From positions 3,410,001-3,474,000 of the forward strand of contig NZ_CP108352.1 of the NCBI RefSeq assembly GCF_036237275.1: DNA of 64,000 bases, written 5' to 3'. Below are positions 60,268-64,000 of this stretch, in pieces. Source of the stretch: Streptomyces sp. NBC_01353. GTDB taxonomy: Bacteria > Actinomycetota > Actinomycetes > Streptomycetales > Streptomycetaceae. Below the pieces are notes generated by a model. The model ran no database searches and was not told where the DNA came from. It saw only the letters and a program-made list of their open reading frames with translations. Within the stretch, counting starts at the first letter, position 1; every line of letters begins with the position of its first letter. A program made the translations under genes and the position numbers.

Positions 60268-61535
60268 CAGAGTTCTCCAAGGCGGCGGATGACGGGGGCC
60301 ACGCGCTGGACGCCGTGGCGGTACGCGCCCCGCGCCGCCTCCCGGACGATCCGGCGCAGCCCGCTGTCGCGGGATTCCGGCGCGGTCACGTCGAGGCGGT
60401 GGCGGGCGAGGATCCCGGGCAGGTAGCCGGGGGCCGTCTCCGCTGTGTAGTAGGGGGTGATCGGGGGCAGCGCGGGCCCGGCGAGCAGATCCGCGACCTG
60501 GTCACGGGCCGCGTCGAAGGCCTTCTCGTACGAACCCCCGGCGGCGACGCCCTGCCGCGAGAGCCATTCCTCGTCCGGCTCCGGGCGCACGTCCGCGTCG
60601 AGCCGGTCGAAGGAGGTCAGCAGTCCCGAGCCGATGAAGTGGTGGTTGCCGAGGACCTCGCGCACGCCCATGTCGGTGAGGATCGCCGTGGGGATCCGCC
60701 GGTGGAGCGCTTCGAGCGCGGCCGTCGAGGAGACCGTGACCAGCAGGTCGGTGCGGTCCAGGACCTCGCCCATGTGCCCGTACACCAGGCGGAAGTTGGG
60801 CGGGGTGTCCAGATCGCGCACCAGCCTCTGGTACGGCAGCTCCTCCAGGTGGGTGGTGTGCTCGCCGGGCTTGGAGCGGAGCTTGAGCAGGACCTCGCGA
60901 CCCGGGTGCAGCCTCGCGTGTTCGACGAGCCTGCGGAGCAGGTACGTACGGTCGGCCCGGGTCACCGGCACGGAGGGCTGGGCGGCGAAGACGAGGGTGT
61001 CCCGGCCGGTCTCGGGGGCGTAGGCCGCGCCGCCGAGGAACGGCAGCGCGGCCTCCACCACCGAGGAGGCGTCGGCGCCCACTCCTTCGTACACGGCGCG
61101 GAAACGCTCTGCGTCGTGGCGGGAGTTGGCGAGGACGACGTCCGCGCCGTGGCGCAGGAGCAGTCCGTCGGCGAGCTTCTCGTAGACGACGCCGACATAG
61201 CCGGTGACGATCACCGGGCGTCGTTCGAGGCCCAGGTCGGCGATCCCCTGGAGGACCGCGCGGACCGTGCCGCCGACGAGGGAGAGCACGACGAGGTCGT
61301 ACGCCCCGTCCCGTACCTCTCGGAGGAACTCCGCGCCCGTCACCTCGCGCGGGGGCGTCGTGGACACCCCGGTCTCGGCGAGTTGGCGCGCGGTGGGCGT
61401 GGCCCGGCCGCGCAGGACGAAACCGGTGGGCTCGGCGGCCGTGATGCGGCGTGCGGTGAGCGCGCCCCATTTCCACCGGGTGTCGGAGTCGGCGAGTACG
61501 GCGACGCGTACCGCTTCTTTGGTACTTGCTGGCAC
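60267..61535 (-). CDS. Glycosyltransferase-like protein (DUF6716 type)
   Basis: The 422-residue protein starts at GTG 61535 (VPASTKEAVRVAVLADSDTRWKWGALTARR); the 487-residue frame has an upstream extension that lacks sense. It has two Rossmann-like halves, with VIVTGYVGVVYEKLADGLLLRHGADVVLANSRHDAERF in the first and LVTVSSTAALEALHRRIPTAILTDMGV, HHFIGSGLLTSFD in the second. This fits the GT-B-like enzymes of wall polymer clusters. A TAGCGT box seven bases before the GTG suggests a leaderless transcript. Confidence 0.82.
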   Translation of the reverse strand: MPASTKEAVRVAVLADSDTRWKWGALTARRITAAEPTGFVLRGRATPTARQLAETGVSTTPPREVTGAEFLREVRDGAYDLVVLSLVGGTVRAVLQGIADLGLERRPVIVTGYVGVVYEKLADGLLLRHGADVVLANSRHDAERFRAVYEGVGADASSVVEAALPFLGGAAYAPETGRDTLVFAAQPSVPVTRADRTYLLRRLVEHARLHPGREVLLKLRSKPGEHTTHLEELPYQRLVRDLDTPPNFRLVYGHMGEVLDRTDLLVTVSSTAALEALHRRIPTAILTDMGVREVLGNHHFIGSGLLTSFDRLDADVRPEPDEEWLSRQGVAAGGSYEKAFDAARDQVADLLAGPALPPITPYYTAETAPGYLPGILARHRLDVTAPESRDSGLRRIVREAARGAYRHGVQRVAPVIRRLGEL

Positions 61536-61722
61536 GTCGAGGACGCTAGAGAGGCATTCCGTTTCCCAGCCCAACTGAGCCACAACAAACGGTGAACAGA
61601 GCCCTTCCCGCTTCTGAAAATGGACGGGATCGGGGGCGGTTAAGGCGCCCGCCTCTTTGTGTTCACCGAACATCTCTCTGTCGGTCAGAACGAATGCCGG
61701 GGCGGCGCCTAGCGTCGGCCGG

Positions 61723-62727
61723 GTGGTCAAGCTCTCCGTCGTCGTGCCGTTCTACAACGTGCAGACATATGCCCCCGACACCCTCACAAGCCTGCGCGCG
61801 AACGCCCGTGAGGACTTCGAGTTCCTTCTTGTCGACGACTGTTCGACGGACGGGACCCCGGAGCTCCTCGAACGGGCGGTACGCGAGGTTCCGGGGGCGG
61901 TCCTCATCAGACACGCACAGAACGAGGGGCTTGCCACCGCGCGCAACACCGGACTCGACGCGGCCCGCGGGCGGTACCTCGCCTTCCTCGACGGGGACGA
62001 CTGGCTCGCGCCCGGCCATTTCGCCCGGCTGGTGACGGCGATGGACGAACTGGAGTGCGACTTCCTCCGTACCGACCATGTGGTGTGCAAGGGACGGGGC
62101 CGGTCGGTGAAGCGCGCCCCGGTCGGGCGGCGCGGCGAGGTGCTGCGCCCCCGCGACGCGATCCTGCCCGCCGACCGGACGACCTCGGTGGACTATCCGT
62201 ACGCCTGGGCGGGGATGTACCACCGACGCCTGCTCGACCGCGGACTGCTGCACTTCACGCCCGGGCTGCGGACGGCGGAGGACCGTCCGTGGATCTGGAA
62301 GCTGCACCGGGAGGCGGATTCCTTCGCCGCCGTCAGCACACTGGGGATCTTCTACCGGCGCGGGGTGTCCACCTCGCTCACCCAGATAGGAGATGTACGG
62401 CAGCTGGATTTCATCCGCGCTTTCGACCAGGTGATCGAAGAAACAGCGAAGGATGCGGACGCGGAACATCTTCTCCCGAAGGCTGTCCGTACCTATTGCG
62501 CTCTTATTTCGCACCACATTTCGTCGATCGAACGATTCGAACCGGCCGTGGCGAAGAAATTGCGTTCGATGAGCGCGGCCGCCCTGCGGCGTATGCCGCA
62601 GGACGTGCTCGGTGACGCGCTGGGCTCGATGGACGAGCAGCGGGCGGCCGTGCTGCGCAAGCTGCGCCGGCGCCGCGTGGGCGTGAGCTCCCTGCCCGCC
62701 CCTTCGGCCTCGGAGGCAGCCGCGTGA
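61723..62727 (+). CDS. Family 2 glycosyltransferase
   Basis: The 334-residue GT-A enzyme starts at GTG 61723 (VVKLSVVVPFYNVQTYAPDTLTSL). It has FLLVDDCSTDGTPELLE, NEGLATARNTGLDAARGRYLAFLDGDDWL with the DxD-like metal site, and TAEDRPWIWKLHREAD as the acidic acceptor-side motif. It adds a sugar to a lipid- or polymer-linked acceptor during surface polymer synthesis. A TAGCGT box lies seven bases before the GTG, as for the divergent gene. The stop overlaps the next GTG start. Confidence 0.9.
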   Translation: MVKLSVVVPFYNVQTYAPDTLTSLRANAREDFEFLLVDDCSTDGTPELLERAVREVPGAVLIRHAQNEGLATARNTGLDAARGRYLAFLDGDDWLAPGHFARLVTAMDELECDFLRTDHVVCKGRGRSVKRAPVGRRGEVLRPRDAILPADRTTSVDYPYAWAGMYHRRLLDRGLLHFTPGLRTAEDRPWIWKLHREADSFAAVSTLGIFYRRGVSTSLTQIGDVRQLDFIRAFDQVIEETAKDADAEHLLPKAVRTYCALISHHISSIERFEPAVAKKLRSMSAAALRRMPQDVLGDALGSMDEQRAAVLRKLRRRRVGVSSLPAPSASEAAA

Positions 62728-64000
62728 GGACCACCCAGATCTTCTACGCCTCGACGCTCTACGGCGCGACGACGCTGGCCGCCGCCCTGGACAGCGGCAG
62801 CTTCGGCCCGGCCGACCGGCGTCTGCTGCTGGTCGGCAACAACGCGGCGGTGCCGGAGACGACGCCGGCGCCGGACGAGATGCCCGGCTTCGAGCGACTG
62901 CGCGGCCGGTTCGACGGCGTGCTGTCGTGGAACGAGGCGATCTCCCCGCTCCACCCCTCCGGCTGGACGCCGCGGGCGGACGACCTGCCGATGCTGGAGC
63001 GCCATCTGCGGCTGCTGTGGGAGCTCGGCGACGACCGGGTCGAACTGGCCGTGGAGTCGGTGCAGGTCGCGCCGGCCCTGACGATCGCCCGGCTGTTCTC
63101 CGAGGCTCCGCTCGATGTGTACGCCGACGGGCTGATGAGCTACGGCCCGACCCGCAACAAGATCGACCCGCTGGTCGGCGAGCGGGTACGCCGGCTGCTC
63201 CACCTCGACCTGGTGCCCGGGCTCGCGCCGCTGCTGCTCGCGGAGTTCGGGGCGACGGCCGAGGTGGTGCCGACGGAGGCGTTCACGAAGGTGGTCGCGG
63301 AGCTGGCGGATTCGGCGGGTCCCGGCTCCGAGGAGGAGGGTCCCGCACTGCTGCTCGGCCAGTACCTGGCGGCGCTCTCGCTGCTCACTCCGGCCGAGGA
63401 GGAGGAGCTGCACGTACGCATGGTGCGCGGCGCGATCGCGCGCGGGCACCGCAGACTCGTCTTCAAGCCGCACCCGACGGCGCCGGACGCCTGGACGCGG
63501 AGGCTGGCGGAGGAGGCGGAGGCGTTGGGCGCCGAACTGACCGTGCTCGACCGGCCGGTCCTCGCGGAGGTGGTGTACCGGGAGCTGCGGCCCGCGCTGG
63601 TGGTCGGCTGCTTCTCGACGGCGCTGATGACGGCGCTGGCGTTCTACGGGATCCCGGTGGCCCGGGTCGGCACCCGGACGGTCCTGGACCGGCTGACCCC
63701 GTACCAGAACAGCAACCGCGTGCCGCTCATCCTCGTCGACGCGCTCGTCCCGGACCTGGAGGGCGACACGTCCGACGAGACGCTGGACGACAAGGCGCTG
63801 GACGACGAGGCGCTGGCGGGTCTGGTGGCGGCGGTCGGCTTCGCGATGCAGCCCAAGGTCCGCGTGGATCTGCGGGGTGCGGCGGCACGTCATCTGTCGG
63901 GTCCGCTCGCCGAGCGGACCCGGCACTACTTCACGCGCCGCCGGCTCACGGTCCTGGGTCTTCCGGGCGGACTCCCGGTCCCGCGCCACCCGCAGGTCCG
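62724..64000 (+). CDS. Polysialyltransferase-family protein, 3' end missing
   Basis: The gene starts at a GTG overlapping the previous stop and remains open at the right edge, giving at least 425 residues. It has an N-terminal IFYASTLYGATTLAAALDSG, DVYADGLMSYGP, VFKPHPTAPD and LVVGCFSTALMTALAFYGIPVARVGT, the HP and ST motifs of the polysialyltransferase family. A short internal tandem (LDDKALDDEALAG) is seen near residue 355. It likely elongates the nonulosonic-acid polymer together with the proteins encoded at 56.9-61.5 kb. Confidence 0.85.
   Translation, partial: MRTTQIFYASTLYGATTLAAALDSGSFGPADRRLLLVGNNAAVPETTPAPDEMPGFERLRGRFDGVLSWNEAISPLHPSGWTPRADDLPMLERHLRLLWELGDDRVELAVESVQVAPALTIARLFSEAPLDVYADGLMSYGPTRNKIDPLVGERVRRLLHLDLVPGLAPLLLAEFGATAEVVPTEAFTKVVAELADSAGPGSEEEGPALLLGQYLAALSLLTPAEEEELHVRMVRGAIARGHRRLVFKPHPTAPDAWTRRLAEEAEALGAELTVLDRPVLAEVVYRELRPALVVGCFSTALMTALAFYGIPVARVGTRTVLDRLTPYQNSNRVPLILVDALVPDLEGDTSDETLDDKALDDEALAGLVAAVGFAMQPKVRVDLRGAAARHLSGPLAERTRHYFTRRRLTVLGLPGGLPVPRHPQV

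Overview
The window is high-GC actinobacterial chromosome, almost certainly Streptomyces. The signs are strong third-position GC bias, many GTG and TTG starts, ATGA or GTGA overlaps between genes, twin NBD BmpA-type nucleoside transport, a sigQ-afsQ1-afsQ2 locus, and a pccB-pccE / accA acyl-CoA carboxylase locus. The gene order resembles, from memory, the S. coelicolor core segment around SCO4873-SCO4932. No rRNA, tRNA, CRISPR array, insertion sequence or prophage was seen.

Layout. 1-4.4 kb: a partial lipoprotein, a secreted anchored protein and a large secreted metalloprotease with fibronectin-III and ricin-type domains, then a long gene-free stretch of low GC. 4.4-7.2 kb: a small accessory island of whiJ/abaA type (DUF397 protein, frameshifted XRE regulator, two tiny proteins, a helix-turn-helix protein). 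7.2-10.5 kb: a GAF-GGDEF protein beside a class III adenylate cyclase and an enoyl-CoA hydratase. 10.6-20.3 kb: the biotin-dependent carboxylase region (biotin ligase, PccB, PccE, biotin-carrying alpha chain AccA, Maf), interrupted by a TetR-controlled MFS/SGNH-hydrolase pair. 20.3-24.3 kb: TetR and DeoR regulators, an LpdA-type flavoprotein and a gamma-glutamylcyclotransferase-like protein. 24.5-31.6 kb: nucleoside breakdown (purine nucleoside phosphorylase, phosphopentose/hexomutase, DeoC and two aldehyde dehydrogenase-like proteins). 31.6-35.7 kb: a TetR, FMN reductase and MFS efflux module, and a uridine-kinase-like P-loop protein. 35.8-40.5 kb: sigQ, afsQ1, afsQ2, a lipoprotein, a VanZ-like protein and a PspC-like protein. 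40.5-48.3 kb: adenosine deaminase and mixed small genes (hydrolase-like, LysR/MFS, L,D-transpeptidase, SnoaL-tailed sigma factor, STAS, HAD). 48.3-55.3 kb: the nucleoside uptake locus bmpA-ATPase-permease-permease-cdd, with deoA as a separate unit. 55.6-64 kb: an M20 amidohydrolase, then a nonulosonic-acid (probably Kdn/teichulosonic acid) surface polymer cluster running off the right edge.

The strongest system-level signal is a 12-bp palindrome, CTACGCGCGTAG. It recurs, exactly or nearly, only in front of nucleoside genes: purine nucleoside phosphorylase, deoC, add, deoA, the nucleoside ABC ATPase and bmpA. It lies inside or next to candidate promoters across about 31 kb. This looks like one regulon for nucleoside import, deamination, phosphorolysis and deoxyribose-phosphate disposal. 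Its regulator cannot be named from the window. Other notable points are an apparent ATC start codon for the nucleoside ABC ATPase, a perfect AfsQ1 box between sigQ and afsQ1, large intergenic inverted-repeat elements (one seemingly captured in frame inside a coding sequence), and several enzymes lacking a key catalytic residue.
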